The translations under genes and the position numbers were made by a program. From an uncultured Clostridia bacterium (GTDB taxonomy: Bacteria > Bacillota_A > Clostridia > Christensenellales > CAG-138), in NCBI GenBank assembly GCA_946539625.1, contig CAMNHT010000005.1, positions 1 through 26,084 of the forward strand: a stretch of DNA of 26,084 bases, in the 5' to 3' direction. Below the pieces are notes generated by a model. The model worked only from the letters and a program-made list of their open reading frames with translations, did no database searches and was not told where the DNA came from. Positions 1-7,117 of this stretch are shown in pieces (the stretch's first letter is position 1; every line of letters starts with the position of its first letter).

Positions 1-1
1 C

Positions 2-454
2 ACAAGATCCGCCGACATTCTGCACATCGAGATCGACGAGGAAGGCGCTTTGGAAATTGCGTCCCGTTCGCGCGGAACGCCTCGAATCGCAAACCGTCTC
101 CTGCGACGCGTACGCGACTATTCGCAGGTACGCGGAAACGGCGTGATCGACTTGAAAACCGCACAGAACGCGCTTCAGATGCTGAAGATCGACGAGCTCG
201 GTCTTGACGCGGTCGACCGCAAGATGCTGACCGCCATGATCGAAGTCTTCAAAGGCGGGCCTGTCGGGCTCGACACGATCGCGGCATACACCGGTGAGGA
301 TGCCGGCACGGTCGAGGACGTGTATGAGCCGTATCTTCTGAAGCTCGGCTTTATCGCACGCACCACGCGTGGCAGGATCGTTTTGCCGGACGCATACCGG
401 CATTTGGACTACCCTGTGCCGGCAACGGTACAGCAGGAACGTCTGGAGGTTTAA
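2..454 (+). CDS. ruvB: Holliday junction branch-migration helicase RuvB, C-terminal part
   Basis: The 5' end lies outside the window; the frame is open from base 2 and ends at the TAA at 452-454. RuvB is the hexameric AAA+ motor that, with RuvA, moves Holliday junctions in the cytoplasm during recombinational repair. The visible 150 residues cover the end of the ATPase small domain and the winged-helix DNA-binding domain. Typical RuvB strings are [18 protein letters not shown] (with the sensor-2 arginine in GTPR), then LDxxDRKML and a C-terminal GFIxRTxRGR segment that contacts DNA. A TTG at 50 is only an internal codon, because homologous sequence continues upstream of it. The next gene starts two bases after the stop, so the three genes to 1879 probably share a transcript. 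Seen: the motifs. Known: the family role. Confidence 0.96.
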   Translation, partial: TRSADILHIEIDEEGALEIASRSRGTPRIANRLLRRVRDYSQVRGNGVIDLKTAQNALQMLKIDELGLDAVDRKMLTAMIEVFKGGPVGLDTIAAYTGEDAGTVEDVYEPYLLKLGFIARTTRGRIVLPDAYRHLDYPVPATVQQERLEV

Positions 455-455
455 T

Positions 456-1187
456 ATGTTCGGCAAAAAGAAACGTATCATTGCAGAGCAGGAAGAACGG
501 ATTAGAGCGCTTGAACAACAGCTGGAAACGCTGAATGCGGACAACAAGCGGCTCAAGGACCGTGTGATCGACGTGGAACGACGCGAACGCGGCATCGGAC
601 GTACGCTGAGTGAGGCAGCGGCAACCGCGGACAAGATGATCTCCGAAGCGCAGCAGAAAAGCGATTCCATGCTTAACGAGACGCAGGTTGCGTGCGATTC
701 GCTGCGTGAAAAGGCGGAGAGTGTAGTAGAGGATGCCTATCGTTCCGCCCGTGAGATTGTTCGCGAGGCTGAGGAAGAGAGTGCGCAGAAGCGTGCGGAT
801 ATGCAGCAGCAGATCGAACAGTATGCCGCGCTGCTCAATCACTATGACGCCGTGGTGCAGGAACAGCTCAAAACGGCGCAGGAAGGAGCGAACCGGTTTG
901 CCGATCTTGCACGTTCGCTGCACGAAGCGGTCCCGCAGCTGCTCGGTGCAGACGGTTCTCCCCTGCTCGTCGTACAGACGCCGGACGCTGAACCCGAAGC
1001 GCCCGCCGAAATCCCCGATGCGCCCGACTATGAATCGAATCCGCTGAACTTTACGCCGAGCCGTGAAAACGGTGACGATCAGCTTTGGACGGTTGACAAA
1101 ATTGCAGGCAGTTCTGGCAGCGATGCGGATTCCGATGTCGACGCGATCATAGACGAGATCCTTGCCGCAACGGAGGACGATGCATGA
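456..1187 (+). CDS. Coiled-coil protein, DivIVA-like in build, function unknown
   Basis: This is a 243-residue cytoplasmic protein with no membrane segment. The ATG at 456 is preferred over an upstream in-frame start at 369 because GGAGG (445-449) sits just before it and it follows the ruvB stop by one base. It begins with a short basic stretch (MFGKKKR). Residues about 8-150 are rich in Glu, Gln, Lys, Ala and Arg with heptad-like spacing, which predicts a long coiled coil. The remainder is acidic, rich in Pro, Asp and Ser, and probably disordered, ending in a short acidic helix (about DVDAIIDEILAATEDD). The build resembles DivIVA/GpsB-like scaffolds, but I see no convincing DivIVA N-terminal lipid-binding motif, so no function is given. 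Its stop overlaps the next start (ATGA), indicating translational coupling. Confidence 0.85.
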   Translation: MFGKKKRIIAEQEERIRALEQQLETLNADNKRLKDRVIDVERRERGIGRTLSEAAATADKMISEAQQKSDSMLNETQVACDSLREKAESVVEDAYRSAREIVREAEEESAQKRADMQQQIEQYAALLNHYDAVVQEQLKTAQEGANRFADLARSLHEAVPQLLGADGSPLLVVQTPDAEPEAPAEIPDAPDYESNPLNFTPSRENGDDQLWTVDKIAGSSGSDADSDVDAIIDEILAATEDDA

Positions 1188-1879
1188 AACTGACGCTTTT
1201 GGGCGTATACGGTCCGTTTCCGGCGCCCGGAAAGGGCTGTTCATCCTACCTTGTTGAGGATGGCGATACGAAGGTCCTTCTGGATTGCGGCAGCGGCGCA
1301 GTGAGCAGGCTTCGCGCCATCTTTCCCGGTCCGCTTACGCTCGACGCGATCGTGCTCTCGCATTTGCATGCGGATCATGCAGGCGAGATCGACCTCATCC
1401 GATATATGCTGGAGTTCGGGCTTGGATGCGCACCGCTTCCCGTATACGCGCCTGATACGGAAAGGCTGTCGTATCCGGTGTTCGATCCGATCCTTGTTTC
1501 GGATGGAACGGAGGCAAAGATCGGCTCACTTTCGCTTCAGTTTTATGAAGTACGGCATGCGGTGAAAACCGTTGGCGTGCGGATCACGGATCAAAGTGGG
1601 CACTCGCTGTTCTATACCGGCGATACCTGCTTATTTGAAGGGCTTGTCGACGCTGTGAAAGACGCTGACCTGCTGCTTGCGGATGCGTGCCTTGCAGATG
1701 AATCGAATCCGAAGGCAATGAAAAACCACATGACCGTCGCGCAGGTCGAATCGCTCCGGAAGGCGGCAAACTGCAGCCGCGCAATTCTGACCCACCTTTA
1801 CGGCGGAGAGACCGTTTTCCCGGCGCTGACGGATCCTGCCTGCGAATACGCGACCGAAGGCGCAGTCTATGAGATCTGA
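1184..1879 (+). CDS. Metallo-beta-lactamase-fold hydrolase, RNase Z/phosphodiesterase-like
   Basis: This 231-residue cytoplasmic hydrolase has the full zinc ligand set of the metallo-beta-lactamase superfamily. The HxHxDH motif is SHLHADH (H60, H62, D64, H65), with H125 in VRHAVKT, D147 in YTGDT, and H182 and H204 as later candidate ligands. The strand order and the short length resemble the RNase Z/AtsA-like branch (ribonuclease or cyclic-nucleotide/arylsulfatase-type enzymes), but the long exosite arm of tRNase Z is not obvious. The substrate cannot be assigned. The start is set by GGAGG at 1172-1176 and by the 4-base overlap with the coiled-coil gene. It is the last gene before a new promoter at about 1881-1910. 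Confidence 0.9.
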   Translation: MKLTLLGVYGPFPAPGKGCSSYLVEDGDTKVLLDCGSGAVSRLRAIFPGPLTLDAIVLSHLHADHAGEIDLIRYMLEFGLGCAPLPVYAPDTERLSYPVFDPILVSDGTEAKIGSLSLQFYEVRHAVKTVGVRITDQSGHSLFYTGDTCLFEGLVDAVKDADLLLADACLADESNPKAMKNHMTVAQVESLRKAANCSRAILTHLYGGETVFPALTDPACEYATEGAVYEI

Positions 1880-1880
1880 A

Positions 1881-1910
1881 ATGACGCGGGAAACCGTTTC
1901 ATGATACAGT
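1881..1910 (+). promoter_or_regulatory. Candidate promoter of the pgk-tpi/gpmI operon
   Basis: ATGACG at 1881-1886 could be a -35. TACAGT at 1905-1910 is a candidate -10, preceded by TGA (an extended -10), with an 18-bp spacer. An imperfect palindrome, GAAAC-C-GTTTC (1890-1900), lies between the two hexamers where an operator could sit. Neither hexamer matches consensus well, so the call is tentative. The 58-bp gap and a separate AAGAAAGGA Shine-Dalgarno sequence (about 1916-1924) support a new transcription unit. Confidence 0.35.
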
Positions 1911-1937
1911 ACATTAAAGAAAGGAATATAAAAAAAC

Positions 1938-3875
1938 ATGGCAAAAATGACGATCGAAGATGTCAACGTACAAGGCAAGAAGGTTCTCGTACGCGTGGAC
2001 TTCAATGTACCGCTTGCAGAGGACGGAACCGTTTCCGACGACAAGCGCATTGTGGCGGCGCTGCCGACGATCAAATACCTTTTGGAGCACAAAGCAAAGG
2101 TCATCCTCTGCTCGCACCTCGGCAGACCGAAGGGCGAAGTCAATCCGAAGTATTCTTTGGAGCCGGTCGGTCAGCGTCTTGCAGAGCTGCTGCCTGACAC
2201 CCGCGTGTGGTTTGCGACCGACACGATCGGCGAAAGCGCAAAGGCGGCTATCGAGGATATGAAGGAAGGCGAAATTGTCCTGCTTGAGAACACCCGCTTC
2301 TATAAGGAAGAGGAAAAGAACGATCCGGCATTTGCAAAAGCGCTCGCATCCCTTGCAGACCTGTTCGTTTCCGACGCATTCGGCACCGTACACCGCGCAC
2401 ATGCGTCCACAGTAGGCGTTGCGGATTACATTCCGGCAGTTGCGGGCTATCTGATCGGCAAGGAGCTCAGTGTCATGGGCGAAGCGCTCGAAAACCCGGT
2501 CCGCCCGTTCGTTGCGATCCTCGGCGGCGCTAAGGTCGCGGACAAGATCGGCGTCATCAAGAACCTGCTCGCAAAGTGCGACTCTCTGATCATCGGAGGC
2601 GGCATGGCGTACACGTTCTTCAAGGCGATGGGCTACGAGATCGGCACCTCGCTGCTTGACGAAAACAGCATCGACCTCGCAAAGGATCTGATGGCGGAAG
2701 CGAAGGAGCGCGGCGTCAACCTGCTGCTCCCGGTCGACACCGTCGTCGCAAAAGAATTTGCTGCGGACGCGGAGCATAAGACCGTGCCGAGCGATGCGAT
2801 CCCCGAGGGCTGGATGGGTCTCGACATCGGTGAAAAGACCCGCGAGCTGTTCCGTAAAACCATCGTCGAAGCAAAGACCGTCATTTGGAACGGTCCGATG
2901 GGCGTGTTCGAGTTCCCTGCGTTCGCCGAGGGCACCAAGGCGGTCGCAGCGGCATGTGCGGACTGCGAAGGCACCACGATCATCGGCGGCGGCGATTCCG
3001 CTTCTGCGGTCAAAAAGCTCGGCTTTGCATCAAAAATGACGCATATCTCCACCGGCGGCGGCGCATCGCTCGAATTCCTCGAAGGCAAGATCCTTCCCGG
3101 CGTGGCGGTTCTGAATGATAAGCCGGAAGGCAGACGTCCGATCATTGCAGGCAACTGGAAGATGAACAAGACGCCCGACGAAGCGGTCGAGCTCGTCGAA
3201 GCGCTGATTCCGCTTGTCAAGGACGCAAAGTGTGAAGTCGTCGTCTGCCCGCCGTACGTCGATCTCTGCTGTGTCGGTAAGCACATTAAGGGCACGAATA
3301 TTAAGCTCGGCGCGCAGAACATCCATTGGGCGGAAAAGGGCGCTTTCACCGGTGAGATCTCCGCAGACATGCTGAAAGCGCGCGGCGTCGAATACGCGAT
3401 TGTGGGTCATTCCGAACGCCGTCAGTATTTCGGCGAAACGGACGAAACGGTCAACAAGCGCGCACTGGCTGCGCTGAACGCGGGCATCACCCCCATCATC
3501 TGTGTCGGCGAATCGCTCGAACAGCGTGAAGCGGGCGTAACCGATACGCTCGTCTCCGGTCAGACCGTTGCGGCGCTCAAGGATATGACGAACGCGCAGG
3601 TCGAATCTGTCGTGATCGCTTACGAGCCCATCTGGGCAATCGGAACCGGCAAGACCGCGACCAAGGAAGACGCGAACGCGACCATCGGCGTGATCCGCAA
3701 GGCGATCGCGGGCGTTTACGGCGAAAAGACTGCAAACAAAGTCCGCATCCAGTACGGCGGCAGCATGAACCCGAAAAATGCCTCTGAGCTTATGGCGATG
3801 CCGGAGATCGACGGCGGTCTCATCGGCGGCGCAAGCCTCAAAGCGGAAGACTTCTCAAAGGTGGTTCATTTCTGA
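1938..3875 (+). CDS. pgk-tpiA: Fused phosphoglycerate kinase / triosephosphate isomerase
   Basis: This single 645-residue frame carries two complete glycolytic enzymes. Residues 1-394 are phosphoglycerate kinase, which makes ATP from 1,3-bisphosphoglycerate. Its landmarks are [47 protein letters not shown] and [14 protein letters not shown]. Residues from about 399 are triosephosphate isomerase, which interconverts dihydroxyacetone phosphate and glyceraldehyde 3-phosphate: GNWKMN with N406 and K408, catalytic H491 in VGHSER, catalytic E563 in [11 protein letters not shown], and the phosphate loop YGGSMNPKN. The join is about five residues long, with no stop, frameshift or start signal between the parts, so this is a real gene fusion. 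Similar PGK-TIM fusions are known from Thermotoga. The gene overlaps gpmI by one base (TGATG). Confidence 0.96.
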   Translation: MAKMTIEDVNVQGKKVLVRVDFNVPLAEDGTVSDDKRIVAALPTIKYLLEHKAKVILCSHLGRPKGEVNPKYSLEPVGQRLAELLPDTRVWFATDTIGESAKAAIEDMKEGEIVLLENTRFYKEEEKNDPAFAKALASLADLFVSDAFGTVHRAHASTVGVADYIPAVAGYLIGKELSVMGEALENPVRPFVAILGGAKVADKIGVIKNLLAKCDSLIIGGGMAYTFFKAMGYEIGTSLLDENSIDLAKDLMAEAKERGVNLLLPVDTVVAKEFAADAEHKTVPSDAIPEGWMGLDIGEKTRELFRKTIVEAKTVIWNGPMGVFEFPAFAEGTKAVAAACADCEGTTIIGGGDSASAVKKLGFASKMTHISTGGGASLEFLEGKILPGVAVLNDKPEGRRPIIAGNWKMNKTPDEAVELVEALIPLVKDAKCEVVVCPPYVDLCCVGKHIKGTNIKLGAQNIHWAEKGAFTGEISADMLKARGVEYAIVGHSERRQYFGETDETVNKRALAALNAGITPIICVGESLEQREAGVTDTLVSGQTVAALKDMTNAQVESVVIAYEPIWAIGTGKTATKEDANATIGVIRKAIAGVYGEKTANKVRIQYGGSMNPKNASELMAMPEIDGGLIGGASLKAEDFSKVVHF

Positions 3876-5416
3876 TGAAGCCGATTACCGCATTGATCAT
3901 CCTCGACGGCTTCGGCTATCGCGAGGAAAAACAGTATAACGCGATCCTGACCGACGGCGCGGTGAATTTCATGCGTCTTTGGAAGGAGTATCCGCACACA
4001 CTGATCGGCGCAAGCGGCATGGACGTCGGTCTTCCCGACGGACAGATGGGCAATTCCGAGGTCGGACATACGAACATCGGCGCGGGACGCATTGTCTATC
4101 AGGAGCTGACCCGCATCACGAAAGCGATTCAGGACGGCGATTTCTTCGAGAACCCGGCATTTGTCGGCGCGATCGAGAACTGCAAAAAGCACGATTCCGC
4201 CCTGCATCTCATGGGGCTTTGCTCCGACGGCGGTGTACACAGCCACCTCGAGCATCTCTACGCGCTCGTGGAGCTTGCGAAGCGGAACGGACTCAAAAAG
4301 GTGTATATCCATTGCTTTATGGACGGGCGAGACGTTCCCCCGTCCTCCGGCAAGATGTATCTTGAACAGCTCGACGCAAAGCTCAATGAGATCGGCTGCG
4401 GCAAGATCGCTACGGTCATGGGCAGATTCTACGCGATGGACCGCGACAACCGCTTCGAGCGTGTGGAACGCGCATATGCGGCGCTGACGTACGGCGAGGG
4501 CTTTACCGCCTCCTCCGGTCCGGAAGCGATGCAGAATAGCTACGACCGCGGCGATACGGACGAGTTCGTGCAGCCGACCGTGGTTCTCACCGACGGAAAG
4601 CCCACGGCGACGATCTCCGCAAACGACAGCGTGATCTTCTTCAACTTCCGTCCGGACCGCGCAAGAGAGATCAGCCGCGCATATATCTTCGAGGACTTCA
4701 ACGGTTTCGAGCGTAGAAACGGCTTCTTCCCGCTTTACTACGTTTCGATGACGCAGTACGACAAGACGTTCGAAAACGCGCTGCATGTGGCGTTTAAGCC
4801 GCAATCGCTTACAAACACCTTCGGCGCGTACATTGCGGACAAGGGTCTTTCTCAGCTTCGCATTGCGGAGACAGAAAAATACGCGCACGTGACGTTCTTC
4901 TTCAACGGCGGCGTTGAAGCACCGAACGCGAATGAAGATCGCTGCCTGATCCCCTCTCCGAAAGTCCCGACCTATGACATGCAGCCCGAAATGAGCGCGT
5001 ACGAGGTCGCGGCGGAGGCGAAGGCGCGGATCGAAAGCGGCAAGTACGACGTGATGATCCTGAACTTCGCAAACCCGGACATGGTCGGTCACACCGGCGT
5101 AATGGACGCGGCGGTCAAGGCTGTCCACGCTGTAGACGAATGTCTGAACACGGTCGTCGAGGCGATCCGAAAGGCCGGCGGACGCTGCATCGTAACGGCG
5201 GATCATGGCAACTGTGAGTTAATGTGGGATGAAGCGCAGAACGCGCCGTTCACCGCGCACACCACGCTCCCCGTTCCGTGCATCCTTGTGGACGATACGC
5301 GAAAGGGCTCGACGCTTCGCGAAGGCGGCAGGCTCTGTGATCTCGCTCCGACGCTTTTGGAGCTTCTGAATCTGCCGATCCCCTCGGAAATGACGGGTCA
5401 GTCACTGCTCGTGTAA
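3875..5416 (+). CDS. gpmI: 2,3-bisphosphoglycerate-independent phosphoglycerate mutase
   Basis: This 513-residue cytoplasmic enzyme converts 3-phosphoglycerate to 2-phosphoglycerate using two Mn2+ ions and a phosphoserine intermediate. The length fits the family. The N-terminal metal ligand is in ILDGFG (D11), and the nucleophile is S61 in GNSEVGHTNIGAGR. The transferase insert carries GLCSDGGVHSH, FMDGRDVPP, MGRFYAMDRDNRFER and NFRPDRARE. The C-terminal ligands are in NFANPDMVGHTG and TADHGNCE. The ATG overlaps the preceding TGA by one base; a weak AAAGGTGG lies about 12 bases upstream, so translation probably depends on coupling to pgk-tpi. The mutase acts on the product of the fused enzyme's kinase half. 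An intrinsic terminator follows. Confidence 0.97.
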   Translation: MKPITALIILDGFGYREEKQYNAILTDGAVNFMRLWKEYPHTLIGASGMDVGLPDGQMGNSEVGHTNIGAGRIVYQELTRITKAIQDGDFFENPAFVGAIENCKKHDSALHLMGLCSDGGVHSHLEHLYALVELAKRNGLKKVYIHCFMDGRDVPPSSGKMYLEQLDAKLNEIGCGKIATVMGRFYAMDRDNRFERVERAYAALTYGEGFTASSGPEAMQNSYDRGDTDEFVQPTVVLTDGKPTATISANDSVIFFNFRPDRAREISRAYIFEDFNGFERRNGFFPLYYVSMTQYDKTFENALHVAFKPQSLTNTFGAYIADKGLSQLRIAETEKYAHVTFFFNGGVEAPNANEDRCLIPSPKVPTYDMQPEMSAYEVAAEAKARIESGKYDVMILNFANPDMVGHTGVMDAAVKAVHAVDECLNTVVEAIRKAGGRCIVTADHGNCELMWDEAQNAPFTAHTTLPVPCILVDDTRKGSTLREGGRLCDLAPTLLELLNLPIPSEMTGQSLLV

Positions 5417-5436
5417 CCGAAACTTAAGCCATGATC

Positions 5437-5485
5437 ATGCAAGCATAAAACGATGCAAACATTTTCGTTTTATGCTTGCATTTTC
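5437..5485 (+). terminator. Intrinsic terminator after gpmI
   Basis: A perfect 17-bp inverted repeat (arms 5437-5453 and 5465-5481, 11-nt loop) is followed by a short T stretch. The stem is AT-rich (core AAGCATAAAACG). The 3' arm also contains the TTGCAT used as the -35 of the secG promoter. Confidence 0.8.
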
Positions 5486-5504
5486 GATAGGTGCGTGTTA
5501 TAAT
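5476..5504 (+). promoter_or_regulatory. secG promoter with extended -10
   Basis: TTGCAT (5476-5481), a 17-bp spacer and TATAAT (5499-5504) with TGT directly before it form a sigma-A type promoter. The predicted start is near 5511, giving a leader of about 25 nt to the secG ATG. The -35 lies inside the 3' arm of the gpmI terminator. Confidence 0.75.
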
Positions 5505-5535
5505 AACTCCCGCAGATATTTTTGGAGGAACTTTT

Positions 5536-5784
5536 ATGGATATCTTGAATTGGATTATTACCGGCATTCTGGTCGTGGCTTCGATCCTGATGTGCGTGGT
5601 CGTGCTCATTCAGCAGACCAAGTCTTCCGGTCTCGGCGCGGCATACGGCGGCGACACCGTCTCCTTCTCGCAGCGCGGGAAGGCAGCAAGCCGTGAAGCA
5701 AAGCTGCAGAAGATCACTGTTGTTCTCGCAATCGTCATTGCGGTCATGTCGATCGCGCTGATGGTCATCGCAAGATTCGCCTGA
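5536..5784 (+). CDS. secG: Preprotein translocase subunit SecG
   Basis: This 82-residue membrane protein is the small accessory subunit of the SecYEG channel and assists SecA-driven protein export. The topology is typical: a first transmembrane helix at about residues 5-26, a cytosolic loop with QQTKSSGLGAAYGG (the conserved SecG signature), and a second helix at about 58-79. The ATG at 5536 is chosen because TTTGGAGGAA (5521-5530) lies just upstream; an earlier in-frame ATG at 5491 lies upstream of the -10 and could not be transcribed from this promoter. In many Firmicutes secG is followed by rnr and then smpB. Here rnr is absent and a structured gap leads straight to smpB. Confidence 0.94.
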   Translation: MDILNWIITGILVVASILMCVVVLIQQTKSSGLGAAYGGDTVSFSQRGKAASREAKLQKITVVLAIVIAVMSIALMVIARFA

Positions 5785-5807
5785 TCGAAACAACAGAGCA
5801 CATGCAG

Positions 5808-5837
5808 CGGTGCATCATTTGATGCACCGTTTCTGTT
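5808..5837 (+). terminator. Intrinsic terminator after secG
   Basis: CGGTGCATCA (5808-5817) pairs perfectly with TGATGCACCG (5820-5829) and is followed by TTTCTGTT. The stable 10-bp stem and T-rich tail fit factor-independent termination, though the tail is interrupted by C and G. AACAGA (5792-5797) could extend the stem by pairing with TCTGTT (5832-5837). Confidence 0.6.
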
Positions 5838-5885
5838 CTCAGGAAGGAAACAGAAAACCAAACTGTTGAGGTATTTCAACAGTTT
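5830..5885 (+). promoter_or_regulatory. Structured smpB leader with two further perfect hairpins
   Basis: Directly after the secG terminator stem, TTTCTGTT (5830-5837) can pair with AACAGAAA (5849-5856). Then AAACTGTTGA (5860-5869) pairs perfectly with TCAACAGTTT (5876-5885) around a 6-nt loop. The second hairpin ends 6 bases before the smpB Shine-Dalgarno sequence. The T-rich segment at 5830-5837 can pair either upstream or downstream, so mutually exclusive folds are possible. I see no clear -10 here. Whether this is an attenuator, an operator or an RNA-stability element is unknown. Confidence 0.5.
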
Positions 5886-5907
5886 GAGTCAGAAAGGAGG
5901 ACGTGCC

Positions 5908-6375
5908 ATGCCGGTACACAAAGGGATCAAGATCGCCGCGCAGAACCGCAAGGCGCGTCACGATTATTTCATTGAGGACACGTACGAGTGCGGGATCGTG
6001 CTTCAGGGAACCGAGGTCAAGTCGATCCGCAAGGGATCGCTGAACCTCAAGGACAGCTATGCGCAGGTCAAAAAAGGAGAGCTATACCTTTACGGCATGC
6101 ACGTAAGTCCCTACGAACAGGGAAACATCTATAATCACGATCCGTTCCGCACGAGAAAGCTTCTTGCGCACGCGCGCGAGATCCGAAAGCTCAACGCGCT
6201 TTCGCAGGCGGACGGATACAGTCTCATTCCTCTTTCCGTCTACTTTAAAGACGGAAAGGTCAAGGTCGAGCTTGCGGTCGCAAAAGGCAAGAAACTCTAT
6301 GATAAACGCGCTTCCATTGCGGAACGCGACGCCGACCGCGATATGGATCGAAACATCAAAAAGCAGTATCGTTAA
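5908..6375 (+). CDS. smpB: SsrA-binding protein SmpB
   Basis: This 155-residue RNA-binding protein pairs with tmRNA and brings it to ribosomes stalled on broken mRNAs (trans-translation). Family strings are [29 protein letters not shown] at residues 11-39, then [10 protein letters not shown], and [15 protein letters not shown] in the last barrel strand. The C-terminal tail ([16 protein letters not shown]) is basic as expected for the part that occupies the mRNA channel. The ATG at 5908 follows AGAAAGGAGG (5891-5900) at good spacing; an upstream in-frame TTG at 5866 lies within a hairpin and is rejected. The ssrA gene starts 44 bases downstream, so protein and RNA partners are adjacent. Confidence 0.96.
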   Translation: MPVHKGIKIAAQNRKARHDYFIEDTYECGIVLQGTEVKSIRKGSLNLKDSYAQVKKGELYLYGMHVSPYEQGNIYNHDPFRTRKLLAHAREIRKLNALSQADGYSLIPLSVYFKDGKVKVELAVAKGKKLYDKRASIAERDADRDMDRNIKKQYR

Positions 6376-6419
6376 ATACGATGTGCATACAATAGAATAC
6401 ACCGCTTTACGGTCTTTTT

Positions 6420-6774
6420 GGGGGCGAAATGGTTTCGACGGGGATCGCGGAAGCGGGATAAGCGAGCCGAAGCCCCGTGCTTCGTTAAAAACGGGAACTG
6501 TCTAAAATAACTGACAACAATCACACTCAACTCGCAGCTGCATAACGCAGCTACGCGTCCGCCCGAAAAAACTTACCGTTTCGGAACCGGGCGTCATTAG
6601 GGTAGGGAACGAACCTGCGTAAGCTTTGCCGCAGGCCGGACTTTATGAAGCTACCGTAACGCGGAGCCTGTCGGAGGGCGCCGCGCGAGGGGAATCCCAA
6701 AACACCGACTGCGCTCGGAGAAAATCCTGCCAACGGGTTTTCGGACGGGGGTTCGACTCCCCCCGCCTCCACCA
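6420..6774 (+). ncRNA. ssrA: tmRNA (transfer-messenger RNA)
   Basis: The 355-nt gene rescues stalled ribosomes by acting as alanyl-tRNA and then as a short mRNA. The 5' end GGGGGCG (6420-6426) pairs with CGCCTCC (6764-6770), followed by ACCA, forming the acceptor stem with one G-U pair. The conserved 5' segment includes GGTTTCGACGGGG, and a T-arm with GGTTCGACTCC precedes the 3' end. The tag frame is read as GAC (6513) to TAA (6543-6545), encoding DNNHTQLAAA. It is preceded by AACT, as at other tmRNA resume sites. A candidate -10 is TACAAT (6388-6393) or TAGAAT (6393-6398), with no convincing -35; a short 5' leader would be trimmed by RNase P. The CCA is genome-encoded. The last 21 bases are repeated downstream. 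Confidence 0.96.
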
Positions 6775-6776
6775 GT

Positions 6777-6815
6777 AAAGAAAACAAGGCGTTTCTGACG
6801 CTTTGTTTTCTTTTA
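6777..6815 (+). terminator. ssrA terminator, first copy
   Basis: The arms AAAGAAAACAAGGCG (6777-6791) and CGCTTTGTTTTCTTT (6799-6813) form a 15-bp stem with one G-U pair and a 7-nt loop. The stem begins three bases after the tmRNA CCA end. Its 3' arm is T-rich, as expected for an intrinsic terminator. Confidence 0.75.
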
Positions 6816-6932
6816 TAGAATTGTGCGGGGGGAGGAGAACCCGGCGCGGGGGTGAATGACGCCGCAGTGCGGCGTCAGAGCCGCGCCGTGACCGAGCCGC
6901 AGCGAGAAGCGACTCCCCCCGCCTCCACCAGT

Positions 6933-6971
6933 AAAGAAAACAAGGCGTTTCTGACGCCTTGTTTTCTTTTA
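6933..6971 (+). terminator. ssrA terminator, second copy
   Basis: This is the same 15-bp hairpin 156 bases downstream. A C replaces the T that forms the G-U pair in the first copy, so the stem here is perfect. It could stop transcripts that read through the first copy. Confidence 0.6.
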
Positions 6972-7085
6972 TAGAATTGTGCGGGGGGGAGGAGAACCCG
7001 GCGCGGGGGTGAATGACGCCGCAGTGCAGCGTCAGAGCCGCGCCGTGACCGAGCCGCAGCGAGAAGCGACTCTCCGCCTCCACCA

Positions 7086-7117
7086 TGAAAAAAGCACGCT
7101 CTCGCGTGCTTTTTTCA
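7086..7117. terminator. Bidirectional terminator-like hairpin closing the repeat region
   Basis: TGAAAAAAGCACGC (7086-7099) and its exact complement (7104-7117) flank a TCTC loop. The A run on one side and the T run on the other suit termination on either strand. It follows directly on the third, partial copy of the ssrA 3' end, in the position the ssrA-type terminator occupies after the other two copies. Confidence 0.7.

Larger units (their letters stand above)
6754..7085 (+). repeat. 156-bp tandem duplication carrying the ssrA 3' end and terminator
   Basis: Unit 1 is 6754-6909 and unit 2 is 6910-7066. By eye they differ at three places only: a C/T in the terminator stem, one extra G in a G run, and a G/A in a hairpin. 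Each unit starts with the same 21 bases that end the tmRNA (6754-6774 and 6910-6930). A third, shorter copy of that end (7067-7085, two bases shorter with one substitution) closes the array. Each unit also contains the terminator stem and a GACGCCGCA-g-TGCGGCGTC hairpin (6858-6876), perfect in unit 1 and broken in unit 2. No ORF is supported. The cause may be unequal recombination, or scars of elements that integrate at ssrA. Confidence 0.9.

Noticed and set aside
3866..5206. 446-codon minus-strand frame opposite gpmI
   Set aside because: It lies antisense to a complete enzyme gene, has an unlikely composition rich in Arg, His and Val, and has no ribosome-binding site.
6910..6930. A second tRNA or tmRNA gene at the duplicated 3' end
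   Set aside because: Only the last 21 bases are repeated. There is no matching 5' acceptor strand or D/anticodon arm upstream.
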